Of a stretch of DNA of 64,000 nucleotides, positions 37,694 through 47,056 are shown one piece after another. The stretch is from Flavobacterium pectinovorum (lineage in GTDB: Bacteria > Bacteroidota > Bacteroidia > Flavobacteriales > Flavobacteriaceae). Under the pieces are notes generated by a model. It ran no database searches, was not told the DNA's origin, and worked only from the letters and a program-made list of their open reading frames with translations. The stretch covers positions 186,001 to 250,000 of the forward strand of contig NZ_FRBX01000001.1 of assembly GCF_900142715.1 (NCBI RefSeq). Direction: 5' to 3'. The translations under genes were made by a program, and so were the position numbers. How positions within the stretch are numbered: the stretch's first letter is position 1; the number at the start of each line of letters is the position of its first letter.

Positions 37694-37830
37694 TTGAATT
37701 GCCTCCAGCTTTAGCTGGAGATTTTAGGTTTGAGAAGGAAAAGGCTTTAGCCAAATGATAAAGTTTGGCTAAAGCCTTTTATCCTTACCTGTTTTTTACA
37801 TCCAGCTAAAGCTGGATGCTATTCAATTCA
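37694..37830. repeat. Symmetrical three-hairpin element
   Basis: The outer arms are TTGAATTGCCTCCAGC... and ...GCTATTCAATTCA. Each arm holds its own palindrome (TCCAGCTTTAGCTGGA on the left, ATCCAGCTAAAGCTGGAT on the right). The centre is a stem AAGGCTTTAGCCAAA/TTTGGCTAAAGCCTT. The arrangement resembles a REP/BIME-type unit. Confidence 0.7.
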
Positions 37831-38034
37831 GTTATCGCAAAAACTTTGCGACTCTGCGACTTTGCGAGATTAAAAAAGAAAAACTTAGCGATCCTTCCAA
37901 AACTCTTAGCGAACTTTACTATTAAATTAAAATTAAAAAACTTTGCGTCTTAGTGCCTTCGTGGCTAAAACCTCCACCCCAAAATTTCACACAAAAAACA
38001 TTGAGATTTAAACTTTAAACAAAACTTTATTCCT

Positions 38035-38042
38035 TAATTTTG
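38035..38042 (+). promoter_or_regulatory. Possible -7 box for lpdA
   Basis: TAATTTTG fits TAnnTTTG, about 28 nt before the lpdA ATG. No clear -33 box is seen at the usual distance. Confidence 0.35.
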
Positions 38043-38069
38043 TATCGCTAAAAATAAAATTAACAAACT

Positions 38070-39473
38070 ATGAGTTCATTTGACGTAGTCATTATAGGTT
38101 CAGGACCGGGCGGATATGTATCAGCAATTCGTTGCGCACAATTAGGTTTCAAAACAGCAATTGTAGAAAAGTATAACTCCCTTGGCGGAACCTGCCTTAA
38201 CGTAGGTTGTATCCCTTCAAAAGCATTATTATCTTCTTCTCATCATTATGCAGAAATTGCTCATTTTGCAGATCACGGAATCGAGGTTTCGGGAGAAGTA
38301 AAAATCAATTTAGAGAAAATGATTGCCCGCAAACAAGCAGTTGTAGATCAAACCGTAGGTGGAATCAACTACTTAATGGACAAAAATAAAATTACTGTTT
38401 TCACTGGTTTAGGTTCTTTTGTAGACGCAACGCACATTGCAGTTGCAAAAGCTGACGGAACATCTGAAACTATCGAAGCAAAATATACTGTAATTGCTAC
38501 AGGTTCAAAACCATCTTCTTTACCATTCATCAAAATTGATAAAGAAAGAATCATCACTTCTACAGAGGCTTTAGAATTGAAAGAAGTTCCAAAACACTTA
38601 GTAATTATTGGTGGTGGAGTTATCGGAATCGAGCTTGGACAAGTTTACTTACGTCTTGGTGCTCAGGTTTCAGTAGTAGAATTCATGGACAGAATTATTC
38701 CGGGAATGGACAGTTCTTTGTCTAAAGAATTGACTAAAGTATTGAAAAAACAAGGAATGAAATTCTACGTTTCTCACAAAGTAAAATCAGTAGAAAGAAA
38801 TGGCGATGCTGTAGTTGTTCAGGCTGAAAATGCAAAAGGAGAAACAATTACTCTTGAAGGAGATTATTCATTAGTTTCAGTTGGTCGTCGTCCATATACA
38901 GACGGATTAAACGCTGACAAAGCAGGAGTTAAAATCTCAGACAGAGGACAAGTAGAAGTAAACGACCATTTACAAACAAATGTTCCTAATATCTATGCAA
39001 TTGGAGATGTTGTTCGCGGTGCGATGCTAGCGCACAAAGCGGAAGAAGAAGGAACTATGGTTGCTGAAATCTTAGCGGGTCAAAAACCACATATCGATTA
39101 TAACTTAATTCCTGGTGTAGTTTATACATGGCCGGAAGTTGCTGCTGTTGGAAAAACAGAAGAGCAATTAAAAGCAGAAGGAATTGCATATAAATCTGGA
39201 AGTTTCCCTTTCAAAGCGTTAGGACGTGCAAGAGCAAGTGCTGACTTAGACGGATTTGTAAAAATTCTTGCTGACGAGAAAACAGATGAAGTTTTAGGAG
39301 TTCACATGATTGGAGCACGTACAGCAGATTTAATTGCTGAGGCGGTTACTGCAATGGAATTTAAAGCTTCTGCTGAAGATATTTCAAGAATGAGCCACGC
39401 GCATCCAACTTTCGCGGAAGCGGTAAAAGAAGCAGCATTGGCAGCAACTGAAAATAGAGCGATACACGTGTAA
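38070..39473 (+). CDS. lpdA: Dihydrolipoyl dehydrogenase (E3)
   Basis: 467 residues. The FAD dinucleotide-binding fold VVIIGSGPGGYVSAIRC is followed by the redox disulfide in GGTCLNVGCIPSKALL (Cys42, Cys47). An NAD-binding GGGVIGIELGQVY, the second FAD contact NIYAIGDVVRG and the catalytic His-Glu in HAHPTFAEAVKEA complete the set. It reoxidises the lipoamide of pyruvate and 2-oxoglutarate dehydrogenase complexes and of glycine cleavage. It stands alone, with a terminator after it. Confidence 0.96.
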   Translation: MSSFDVVIIGSGPGGYVSAIRCAQLGFKTAIVEKYNSLGGTCLNVGCIPSKALLSSSHHYAEIAHFADHGIEVSGEVKINLEKMIARKQAVVDQTVGGINYLMDKNKITVFTGLGSFVDATHIAVAKADGTSETIEAKYTVIATGSKPSSLPFIKIDKERIITSTEALELKEVPKHLVIIGGGVIGIELGQVYLRLGAQVSVVEFMDRIIPGMDSSLSKELTKVLKKQGMKFYVSHKVKSVERNGDAVVVQAENAKGETITLEGDYSLVSVGRRPYTDGLNADKAGVKISDRGQVEVNDHLQTNVPNIYAIGDVVRGAMLAHKAEEEGTMVAEILAGQKPHIDYNLIPGVVYTWPEVAAVGKTEEQLKAEGIAYKSGSFPFKALGRARASADLDGFVKILADEKTDEVLGVHMIGARTADLIAEAVTAMEFKASAEDISRMSHAHPTFAEAVKEAALAATENRAIHV

Positions 39474-39498
39474 TTTAACGTAAAGTCATATTTTAAAC

Positions 39499-39527
39499 CC
39501 GTCAGAATTAATTTCTGACGGTTTTTT
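39499..39527 (+). terminator. Rho-independent terminator after lpdA
   Basis: CCGTCAGAA pairs with TTCTGACGG, followed by T6. Confidence 0.85.
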
Positions 39528-39637
39528 CATTTTATATCAAATTTTAATACCTAAAAAAATATAAACCTGAAGAAAAATTTTGTAAATTAGATGTGTAATT
39601 CTGATGTTATCTTTATAATTATAAAAAAGACAACATC

Positions 39638-40177
39638 ATGAAAAATAGATATATAACTCCAGTTTTATTAGGAGCAGGAATTGCACTTTTACTATATTCC
39701 TGCAAATCTAAAATTCCAGAAAAAGCTGTTGCTGTCACCAATTTTGATAAAGCAACGTATTTGGGAAAATGGTATGAAATTGCCAGATTAGATTATAAAT
39801 GGGAGAAAGACTTAAACAACGTAACTGCCGAATATTCGCTAAACGAAGATGGCACTATAAAAGTTGATAATAAGGGCTATAATGTCAAAAAAGACAAATG
39901 GGAAGAAAGCATCGGGAAAGCCAAGTTCGTCAAAAAGGACAACGTTGGTATGCTTAAGGTCTCATTTTTTGGTCCTTTTTATTCTGGTTATAATGTAGTT
40001 GCAATAGATCCGGATTATAAATATGCGCTTGTTGCAGGTGAAAGCCTCAAATATATGTGGGTACTTTCGCGAGAAACTTCGATACCGAAAAACATCAAAT
40101 TAGATTACCTTAGAAAAGCTCAGGAAATTGGTTACGACACTTCTGAACTGGTTTGGGTAAAACAGGGTCAACGCTAA
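39638..40177 (+). CDS. blc: Bacterial lipocalin (Blc-like) lipoprotein
   Basis: 179 residues. A lipoprotein signal ends in the lipobox LLLYSC (Cys22). The lipocalin signature YLGKWYEIARLDYKWEKDLNNV and the second motif YALVAGESLKYMWVLSRE are both present, as in Blc/apolipoprotein D relatives. The family binds lysophospholipids or fatty acids at the outer membrane. No Asp stands at position +2 (Lys23), so outer-membrane sorting is plausible. It is monocistronic. Confidence 0.92.
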   Translation: MKNRYITPVLLGAGIALLLYSCKSKIPEKAVAVTNFDKATYLGKWYEIARLDYKWEKDLNNVTAEYSLNEDGTIKVDNKGYNVKKDKWEESIGKAKFVKKDNVGMLKVSFFGPFYSGYNVVAIDPDYKYALVAGESLKYMWVLSRETSIPKNIKLDYLRKAQEIGYDTSELVWVKQGQR

Positions 40178-40468
40178 ATTATTTTTACCGCAAAGAACAC
40201 AAAGATTTTAATCTAAGAATACCTTTGAAAATCAAAAAGTTCGCAAAGCTAAATCAATACAAAGCTTTGCGTCCCGAGGCTTCGGGATGCCTTTTTATAA
40301 AAGCTAAGAGTAAAAAAAACTTAGCGATCTCTGCGGTAAAAATCGCCTTTGATTCATTTTTTTTCGATCCTCATAAGTTTTAGAATTGATCCATAAAACA
40401 GGATAGGAATTAAAAACAAAACCCGACATTGTAAGTGCCGGGTTTTTTTATGTTTGAGTAAAATTAAA
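40178..40468. repeat. Intergenic repeat (CGCAAAG/TTTGCG words) and hairpin
   Basis: ACCGCAAAGAACACAAAG near 40189 is mirrored by CTTAGCGATCTCTGCGGT near 40319. A CCCGAGGCTTCGGG hairpin lies between (about 40273-40288). An open frame across it reads repeat sequence and is not a gene. A terminator follows. Confidence 0.55.
40420..40448. terminator. Bidirectional terminator between blc and the DoxX gene
   Basis: AACCCGAC pairs imperfectly with GTGCCGGGTT, with an A-rich left flank and T7 on the right. Confidence 0.65.
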
Positions 40469-40843
40469 TTATGCTTTAAAAACACTTCTGTAATTATCCC
40501 AGTATCTGTAGATTAAAAATAAATTAGCAAGGAACAATAGTGCTGCAATTGGCAAACCTTCGGGAGCCAGAAAATAATTGATAAACAAAATGTTTACCGT
40601 TATTGGTAAGATCAAAATATTTGCTAATGTTACATAACGTCCGGTTACAAATGCAATTCCGCAAAGCAATTCAATTGATTTAGCCAAAGGCATTAGATAA
40701 GTTGAAGCCATTAAACCAACATTAAAGGCTTTAAAATTTCCTGTAGTTTCTGGTTCCGGCATTAAATGGAAAAAATAACTGATTGAAGCAAAAAGTAATA
40801 AAAGACCAATCAGGACGCGGATAATAATGGTTGCAATTTTCAT
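40469..40843 (-). CDS. DoxX-like small membrane protein
   Basis: 124 residues with four predicted membrane helices. It begins IATIIIRVLIGLLLLFASISYFF, followed by PLAKSIELLCGIAFVTGRYVTLANI, which is typical of the DoxX/DUF6041-like families. The biochemical role of these proteins is poorly defined; some act with redox partners. Minus strand, no operon partner. Confidence 0.75.
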   Translation of the reverse strand: MKIATIIIRVLIGLLLLFASISYFFHLMPEPETTGNFKAFNVGLMASTYLMPLAKSIELLCGIAFVTGRYVTLANILILPITVNILFINYFLAPEGLPIAALLFLANLFLIYRYWDNYRSVFKA

Positions 40844-41050
40844 AATACTAGGATTTAAGATAGGTTAAAAAATATAATTTATTTTGCTGATAAACATTAC
40901 AAATTAAAATTCCCTAATAAATAAAAATCTGTTTTTCGGCCAGTTTTATTGAGAATTTTATAATCAATACAATCCTATTTTGGGATTAATTTAATCCTAT
41001 ATCAAATATAATGAATTTTTTCTTATTAAATTGTCGTTTAATTAACAGTT

Positions 41051-41947
41051 TTATTGTTTTATGATATATTTTCTATAAAGAAAAAAACCTCCCAAACAGA
41101 TTAATATAAACGGCCAAAGATTTAAGAAGAAGACAAAAATCGCTTCCAGAATATACCAGCCATTTTTAAGAGCATCAATACTCTGAATACCTAAATTAGG
41201 TTTGTAGGCATTACTGTCTTTTTCACTTGCAGAAATTTCCTGTTTGATAGTTTCGTTTTGATAAAGCTGTAAAGTAACCGTGCTAAAATTAACCTGATCC
41301 TGTAATGATAAATTATCAATTGTTCGGTTATCATTGGCTTTTTTTTGGTTAGCCAAAGTATTTTCCGCATCCATAATATCATTTATTTTCCTGCCTTTTT
41401 CATCAATCGCTTTTTCAACCCTTTTTTCGTTTAAGGTGCTTCTCTTTTGTGAAAGCTGATTGGCTAATAATTTAAGCGAAACATCATCGGCTTTAATGAT
41501 TCTGAAATCCAGAAAATCAATTTGTCTGGCAATGCTTTTTATAACCGTATCAAGTTGCGTGTTGGGTACGCGAATCGTAATATTATTTTCGACAGAATAT
41601 TTAGTGGTTTCGAGTGTACTGTCCTGGCTGATTTTTGTTTTAATCTGATCATGAATGTTGCTTTGTAAATTGGTGTAAGTAACAAAACCTCCAAATTTAG
41701 CAACAGCGTTTTCAATTGCATAAGTAGATTTGACGACATTTTTAACCTTGAATTTAATATCAGCCGTTCGAATAAATTTCTGTTTGCTGTCTTTGTTTTC
41801 GACTGCTGCCGATGATGAAACGGCCGTGCTGTCTGTTGTTGCGTAATCTGCAGTTGCTTCAGCAGAAGTATTATCTGCTTTTTTACAGGAAAATAGTAAT
41901 GCGATGATTACCAAGGTTGTCAAGCCTAATTGTGCAATTGTTTTCAT
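41051..41947 (-). CDS. DUF4349 domain lipoprotein
   Basis: 298 residues. The lipoprotein signal ends LLFSC (Cys21), followed by an Ala/Ser/Thr-rich stretch. A DUF4349 core includes FIRTADIKFKVKNVVKSTY, FGGFVTYTNLQS, ITIRVPNTQLDTVIKSI and VSLKLLANQLSQKR, with a coiled-coil section. A C-terminal membrane helix (AIFVFFLNLWPFILICLGGFFLY) is present. The lipid anchor and membrane helix suggest an envelope-spanning or tethered protein. Function unknown; monocistronic. Confidence 0.85.
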   Translation of the reverse strand: MKTIAQLGLTTLVIIALLFSCKKADNTSAEATADYATTDSTAVSSSAAVENKDSKQKFIRTADIKFKVKNVVKSTYAIENAVAKFGGFVTYTNLQSNIHDQIKTKISQDSTLETTKYSVENNITIRVPNTQLDTVIKSIARQIDFLDFRIIKADDVSLKLLANQLSQKRSTLNEKRVEKAIDEKGRKINDIMDAENTLANQKKANDNRTIDNLSLQDQVNFSTVTLQLYQNETIKQEISASEKDSNAYKPNLGIQSIDALKNGWYILEAIFVFFLNLWPFILICLGGFFLYRKYIIKQ

Positions 41948-42111
41948 AAAAGTTTTTAAAGTTGATTAATAAATAAAGTTTGGAATCTGATTAATATTGA
42001 TTTTGTGTTAAAAAAGAATGATTTTGTTAATGCGCGCTAATTCGATATACTAAAAAGTGTGCCAATAATTTTTGAGTATTCTTTTATTGAAGGATTTTTT
42101 TTGTCGTAATT

Positions 42112-43422
42112 TTGAAATCTAAAATTTATACTTTTTTGAGAGTTTCCATACATAAACATATTCCCAATCCAGAGCAGTTTAAGCAGCAACTTTTGGTATG
42201 GTCACAGCAATTTCGCGAAGTCGTTTTTTTGGATAGCAATTCGTATCCGCAAGAATATTCGAGTTTTAATTGTATGTTGGCGGTAGATGCTTTTACGTCT
42301 TTAAAAACCGATTTTCATAATGCTTTTGAAGACCTGAAACAATATCAGCAAACCACAAAAGACTGGCTTTTTGGATACTTAACATACGATTTAAAGAATG
42401 ATGTTGAAGATTTAAAATCGACAAATTTTGACGGATTGGATTTTCCGGATTTGTTTTTCTTTCAGCCAAAAAAAATATTTATACTGGAAGAAAATCAGCT
42501 TGAAATTCAGTATTTATTGCTTTGTGATGATGAAGTTGAAGAAGATTATGAGGAAATAGTTAAAAGTGAAAAATTAGAATATAAAAGTCAGGAATCTTTA
42601 GAGATCGAACAAAGAATCAACAAAGAATTTTATATCGAAAAAGTAACAAAAATGCTGAATCACATTCACGCAGGGGATATGTATGAAGCCAATTTTTGTA
42701 TGGAATTTTTCGCCGAAAATGCAATTATAAATCCGTTAGATAAATTTCAGAAACTGAATGAAATCTCGCAAGCGCCATTTTCTGTTTTCTTTAAAAACCA
42801 CAAACAATATTTGCTTTCAGCATCGCCAGAACGATATTTGAAAAAAGTGGGCGATAAGTTAATTTCTCAACCTATTAAAGGAACTTCAAAACGATTTACT
42901 GATCCTATTGAAGATGAAAAATCAAAACAATTTCTGGAATCAGATGCAAAAGAACGTGCAGAAAATATCATGATTACCGATTTGGTTCGCAATGATTTAT
43001 CGCATACAGCGCAAAAAGGTTCGGTTGAAGTTGTGGAGCTTTGCAAGATTTATTCGTTTTTGCAGGTGCATCAAATGATTTCGACCATAACTTCAAAATT
43101 AGATCCGCAATATTCGCCAATTGATGTTTTAAAAACCACTTTCCCAATGGGAAGTATGACGGGGGCACCAAAAATTTCGGTAATGAAAATCATCGAAAAT
43201 CTGGAAGAAACCAAACGTGGTTTGTATAGCGGAGCCGTTGGATATTTTACTCCGGATGGTGATTTTGATTTTAATGTTGTAATCAGAAGTATTTTGTACA
43301 ATCAGGAAAATCAATACGTTTCATTTTCAGTAGGAAGTGCCATTACATCGCAATCTGATCCTGAAAAAGAATACGAAGAATGTTTATTGAAGGCAAAGGC
43401 AATGCATGAAGTTTTGAGATGA
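42112..43422 (+). CDS. pabB: Aminodeoxychorismate synthase component I (chorismate-binding enzyme)
   Basis: About 436 residues. The chorismate-binding fold shows PIKGTSKR (Lys in the PabB-type PIKGT), DAKERAENIMITDLVRNDLS, SFLQVHQMIST, FPMGSMTGAPKISVM and the C-terminal GSAITSQSDPEKEYEECLLKA. The PIKGT form favours 4-amino-4-deoxychorismate synthesis (folate) over anthranilate synthase. The start is uncertain: the frame offers only TTG codons (42112 or 42136) and no ATG before residue 54. No glutaminase partner (pabA) lies next to it. tilS and dsbD follow on the same strand. Confidence 0.88.
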   Translation: MKSKIYTFLRVSIHKHIPNPEQFKQQLLVWSQQFREVVFLDSNSYPQEYSSFNCMLAVDAFTSLKTDFHNAFEDLKQYQQTTKDWLFGYLTYDLKNDVEDLKSTNFDGLDFPDLFFFQPKKIFILEENQLEIQYLLLCDDEVEEDYEEIVKSEKLEYKSQESLEIEQRINKEFYIEKVTKMLNHIHAGDMYEANFCMEFFAENAIINPLDKFQKLNEISQAPFSVFFKNHKQYLLSASPERYLKKVGDKLISQPIKGTSKRFTDPIEDEKSKQFLESDAKERAENIMITDLVRNDLSHTAQKGSVEVVELCKIYSFLQVHQMISTITSKLDPQYSPIDVLKTTFPMGSMTGAPKISVMKIIENLEETKRGLYSGAVGYFTPDGDFDFNVVIRSILYNQENQYVSFSVGSAITSQSDPEKEYEECLLKAKAMHEVLR

Positions 43423-43428
43423 AATATT

Positions 43429-43590
43429 AGCCACGAATTCACGAATTTTTTATTTGACAAAAAAATATTAGCCACAGATTAAAGGATTAAAATGATTAAA
43501 AAAAATCTTTTGAAATCTTCTAATCTGTGACAAAAAAATCTGCTTAATCTGCGTGAAAAAATTAGTGCTAATTCGTGCAATTCGTAGCAA
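43429..43590. repeat. Nested palindrome between pabB and tilS
   Basis: The outer arms are GCCACGAATTCACGAATT and AATTCGTGCAATTCGTAGC. The inner arms are GCCACAGATTAAAGGATT and its mirror ending TAATCTGTGAC. It carries an AATCTGCGTGAA half-word of the CACGCAGATT family. Confidence 0.65.
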
Positions 43591-43652
43591 AAAAACACAC
43601 GCTTAACAATTCATTTAAAAATAGATCGAATTTAATTTTTTACATTTATCAA

Positions 43653-44963
43653 ATGTTTTCAAAATTTCAAAATCATATCGTTTCAAGATTTCCATTTCTG
43701 GAAGGAAAAAAAATATTTCTAGCCGTCAGCGGCGGTTTAGACAGTATGGTTTTGTTGCATTTATTTCAGCAATTGCCTTACGAAATTGCCGTTTTACATT
43801 GTAATTTTCAACTTCGCGGATTAGAAAGTTTTGGCGATCAGGACTTCATTCAAAATTACTGCGATCAAAATAATATTCCAATTTTTACAACTCAGTTTGA
43901 CACCGAAGCTTTTGCAAAAGACTATAAACTTTCGACACAAGTTGCAGCGCGCGAATTACGTTACAGCTGGTTTTATGAACTTTTGGAAACCGAAAACTTC
44001 GATTATATTTTTACCGCTCATCATGCCGATGATAATCTGGAAACTTTTATTATCAATTTAACACGCGGAACAGGATTAGACGGTTTAACCGGAATTCCGG
44101 AACAAAACGATAAAATTATACGTCCGCTTTTGCCTTTTTCGAGAGAAGAAATCCTGAAATACGCCGAAGAAAATAATATAGAATGGCGGGAAGACAGCAG
44201 TAATGCATCAAATAAATACCTTCGAAATAAAATCCGTCATGATTTGGTTCCGATTTTAAAAGAAATCAATCCTAACTTTTTGAATGCGTTTCAAAAGTCA
44301 CAATCGTATTTGCAGGAATCGAAAGAAATGGTTGAAGATGCTTCGATTATGATTTATCAGCAGGTAGCGAAAGAGGTCGGCGATGATATTCATTTTGATT
44401 TAAATCAGCTTAAAAAGTTACCTAATTATAAATCGTATTTGTACCAATGGCTCAACGAATTTGGTTTTGTGGCTTGGAATGATATTTATGATTTGGTTGA
44501 TGGTCAATCTGGTAAACAGGTTTTTGCTGCAGAATTTAGGCTGTTAAAAAACAGAAATACCTTGATTTTGAGTCCGATTTCTGAAGAAGACGAAAGAGAA
44601 GAATATCAAATCAATGAAAATGAAGAAGACGTTAATTTTCCCTTAAAATTGAAGCTTTGTCGGGTAGATGACATTACAATAGATTCAAATAAGTCTATCT
44701 TTGTGGACGCCGAAAAAATCCAGTTTCCTTTGGTTTTACGTAAATGGAATGAGGGAGATGTTTTTCATCCTTTTGGTATGAATGGCCAATCTAAAAAAGT
44801 AAGCAAACTTTTTAAAGATGAGAAATTGTCGCTTATTGAAAAAGAAAAAACATGGATTTTATCTTCTGATAATCAAATTGTTTGGGTCGTAGGAATTAGG
44901 CAGGACGAACGTTTTAAAATAGAAAATACCACTAATAAAATACTTAAAATAGAATTACAATAA
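43653..44963 (+). CDS. tilS: tRNA(Ile)-lysidine synthase
   Basis: 436 residues from the ATG giving MFSKFQNHIVSRFPFLEGKK. The PP-loop IFLAVSGGLDSMVLLHLF lies at residues 26-31 and is followed by LHCNFQLRG, FTAHHADDNLETFIINLTRGTGLDGLTGIP and RPLLPFSREEI, all standard TilS. The C-terminal TilS domain includes RKWNEGDVFHPFGMNGQSKKVSKLF. It converts C34 of tRNA-Ile(CAU) to lysidine. An upstream GTG frame extension reads repeat sequence and was rejected. The stop overlaps the dsbD start by one base. Confidence 0.95.
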   Translation: MFSKFQNHIVSRFPFLEGKKIFLAVSGGLDSMVLLHLFQQLPYEIAVLHCNFQLRGLESFGDQDFIQNYCDQNNIPIFTTQFDTEAFAKDYKLSTQVAARELRYSWFYELLETENFDYIFTAHHADDNLETFIINLTRGTGLDGLTGIPEQNDKIIRPLLPFSREEILKYAEENNIEWREDSSNASNKYLRNKIRHDLVPILKEINPNFLNAFQKSQSYLQESKEMVEDASIMIYQQVAKEVGDDIHFDLNQLKKLPNYKSYLYQWLNEFGFVAWNDIYDLVDGQSGKQVFAAEFRLLKNRNTLILSPISEEDEREEYQINENEEDVNFPLKLKLCRVDDITIDSNKSIFVDAEKIQFPLVLRKWNEGDVFHPFGMNGQSKKVSKLFKDEKLSLIEKEKTWILSSDNQIVWVVGIRQDERFKIENTTNKILKIELQ

Positions 44964-47056
44964 TGAACTTTACTCAATCCTATCAAGCTTCAATATCAAA
45001 AAGTGTCTGGAATAAAACCATTGTTTTTTTGTTATTTTTCATCTTTGCTTTTGCAAATAGTAACGCTCAAATTTTAGAACCGGTAAAATGGACTTCTAAA
45101 ATTGAAAAAAAAGGCAATAACGCCGTTTTAATTTTTGATGGTACCATTGAAAAAGACTGGCATATGTACTCGCAATTTACTCCGGAAGGAGGCCCGCTTG
45201 CGTTGGAAATTGTCTTTAAAAATCAAAAAGGAAACTACGAATTAATAGGCAAAGCCAAAGAAGGAAAAACCAGAACCGCTTTTAATGACGTTTTTGGCGT
45301 AAATGAAACTTTCTTTGAAGGAAAAGCACATATCGAGCAGGAAATCAAGATTATAAATCCGAATTTAAAAACAGTCGATGTTGATTTTGACTTTCAGGTT
45401 TGTAAAGAAGTTTGTATCAATTCAAATAAAAAATTCTCAATTAGTGTTCCGTCAACATTCAAAATGGATGCCGTTCCTGCAATAACAGAATCAAAATTAG
45501 ACGAAACAAAAGTTCCGGCTTTGGTTGTGGATACTTTATCAGCTTCGGTAGAAAAAGCTAAAAAAGAAACTGTTAAAACAGAAGTTGCTGCAACTTCAAA
45601 AGAAGAAATTCCTGCACCGGCATCTTCAAGAAGTTTATGGTCAATCTTTTTTATTGCTTTTATTTCAGGATTTGCAGCATTGTTAACGCCTTGTGTGTTT
45701 CCAATGATCCCGATGACAGTAAGTTTCTTTACAAAACAAAGTAAAAGTAGGGCGAAAGGTATTAGAAATGCGATTATTTACGGACTTTCGATTATTGCTA
45801 TTTATGTAATATTAGGCTTAATTGTTACTAAAGTATTTGGTGCAGATGCCTTAAATGCTTTGTCTACAGATGTTTGGTTTAACTTGATATTCTTTGTTTT
45901 ATTGATTGTTTTTGCGGTTTCATTTTTGGGAGCTTTCGAAATTATGCTGCCAAATTCCTGGGCAAACAAAGCAGATCAGCAAGCAGACAGAGGCGGAATT
46001 GTTGGAATATTGTTTATGGCTTTGGCTCTTGCAATTGTTTCATTTTCATGTACAGGACCAATTGTGGGAACGTTATTGGTTGAAGCAGCTTCAAACGGAG
46101 GAATTGCACCGGTTATTGGAATGTTAGGATTTTCATCTGCAATGGCTTTACCATTTATGCTTTTTGCGATGTTCCCGGGTTGGTTAAATACATTACCAAA
46201 ATCGGGCGGATGGCTGAATACCGTTAAAGTAGTTTTAGGATTTTTAGAATTGGCTTTAGCATTCAAATTTTTATCAAATGCCGATTTGGTTCTTCAGTTA
46301 CATTTACTAGAAAGAGAAGTTTTCTTAGCGATCTGGATTGCCATTTTTGGAACTTTGGCTTTTTATCTTTTCGGAAAAATTACATTACCACACGATAGTC
46401 CTACGAATCATATTTCTGTAGGAAGATTATCTTTCGGATTGATTGTTTTGACTTTTACAATTTATTTAATTCCGGGACTTTGGGGAGCACCTTTGAAATT
46501 GATAAGCGCTTTTCCACCGCCTCAGACATATAGTGAAAGTCCGCTTGGATTTGGAGGTTCTGGAGGAGCAGGTAACGGTGTTGTTTCTGAAAAAGGGTTA
46601 CCAGAAGGAGCAGAGTTAGGCCCACACGGAATTATGGTTTTTCATGATTACAAAGATGGTGTAGCTTTTGCAAAATCAATCAATAAACCAATCATGCTTG
46701 ATTTTACAGGATATGCCTGTGTAAATTGCAGAAAGATGGAAAACAATGTTTGGTCTGACGAAAGAATTTTACCCATCTTAAAAAATGATGTTGTACTGAT
46801 TTCTCTTTATGTTGATGATAAACGCGAATTGCCAAAAGAAGAACAATTTGTAACAGCCGCAGGAGATAAAATTATAACTGTTGGCGACAAATGGACCGAT
46901 TTTATGATCTCAAAATATAAAACGAATACTCAGCCTTTATACATTATAACTGACTTAGAAGGAAAAAATCTAAACGATACAAAACCAACAATTAGTTATG
47001 TGAGTACCGAAGAATATTTGGTTTGGTTGAAACAAGGGATTTCTAATTTTAAATAA
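44963..47056 (+). CDS. dsbD: Thiol:disulfide interchange protein DsbD
   Basis: 697 residues. A signal (KTIVFLLFFIFAFANSNAQ) is followed by an N-terminal DsbD alpha-like domain (KDWHMYSQFTPEGG and FQVCKEVCINSNKKF). A central transmembrane CcdA-like core has eight helices (SGFAALLTPCVFPMIPMTVSFF, VSFSCTGPIVGTLL). The C-terminal thioredoxin domain carries GYACVNCRKMENNVW (Cys586, Cys589). It passes electrons from cytoplasmic thioredoxin to the periplasm. The ATGA-like overlap with tilS implies coupling. A 14-nt tandem repeat array begins at the base after its stop. Confidence 0.95.
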   Translation: MNFTQSYQASISKSVWNKTIVFLLFFIFAFANSNAQILEPVKWTSKIEKKGNNAVLIFDGTIEKDWHMYSQFTPEGGPLALEIVFKNQKGNYELIGKAKEGKTRTAFNDVFGVNETFFEGKAHIEQEIKIINPNLKTVDVDFDFQVCKEVCINSNKKFSISVPSTFKMDAVPAITESKLDETKVPALVVDTLSASVEKAKKETVKTEVAATSKEEIPAPASSRSLWSIFFIAFISGFAALLTPCVFPMIPMTVSFFTKQSKSRAKGIRNAIIYGLSIIAIYVILGLIVTKVFGADALNALSTDVWFNLIFFVLLIVFAVSFLGAFEIMLPNSWANKADQQADRGGIVGILFMALALAIVSFSCTGPIVGTLLVEAASNGGIAPVIGMLGFSSAMALPFMLFAMFPGWLNTLPKSGGWLNTVKVVLGFLELALAFKFLSNADLVLQLHLLEREVFLAIWIAIFGTLAFYLFGKITLPHDSPTNHISVGRLSFGLIVLTFTIYLIPGLWGAPLKLISAFPPPQTYSESPLGFGGSGGAGNGVVSEKGLPEGAELGPHGIMVFHDYKDGVAFAKSINKPIMLDFTGYACVNCRKMENNVWSDERILPILKNDVVLISLYVDDKRELPKEEQFVTAAGDKIITVGDKWTDFMISKYKTNTQPLYIITDLEGKNLNDTKPTISYVSTEEYLVWLKQGISNFK

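Larger units (their letters stand above)
37569..38069. repeat. Intergenic region with triple-hairpin palindrome and direct repeats
   Basis: This 501-nt gap contains a large symmetrical element at 37694-37830. Farther right are words such as ACTTTGCGACTCTGCGAC and ACTTTGCGTCTTAGTGCC at 37850-37975, which belong to the same word family as the outer arms of the 15.4-kb repeat. No gene is seen. Confidence 0.65.

Noticed and set aside
40153..40383. Open frame of 76 residues downstream of blc
   Set aside because: It reads through palindromic repeat sequence and overlaps the end of blc.
43575..43652. GTG-initiated N-terminal extension of tilS
   Set aside because: The added 26 residues are translated repeat sequence and are absent from TilS architecture.
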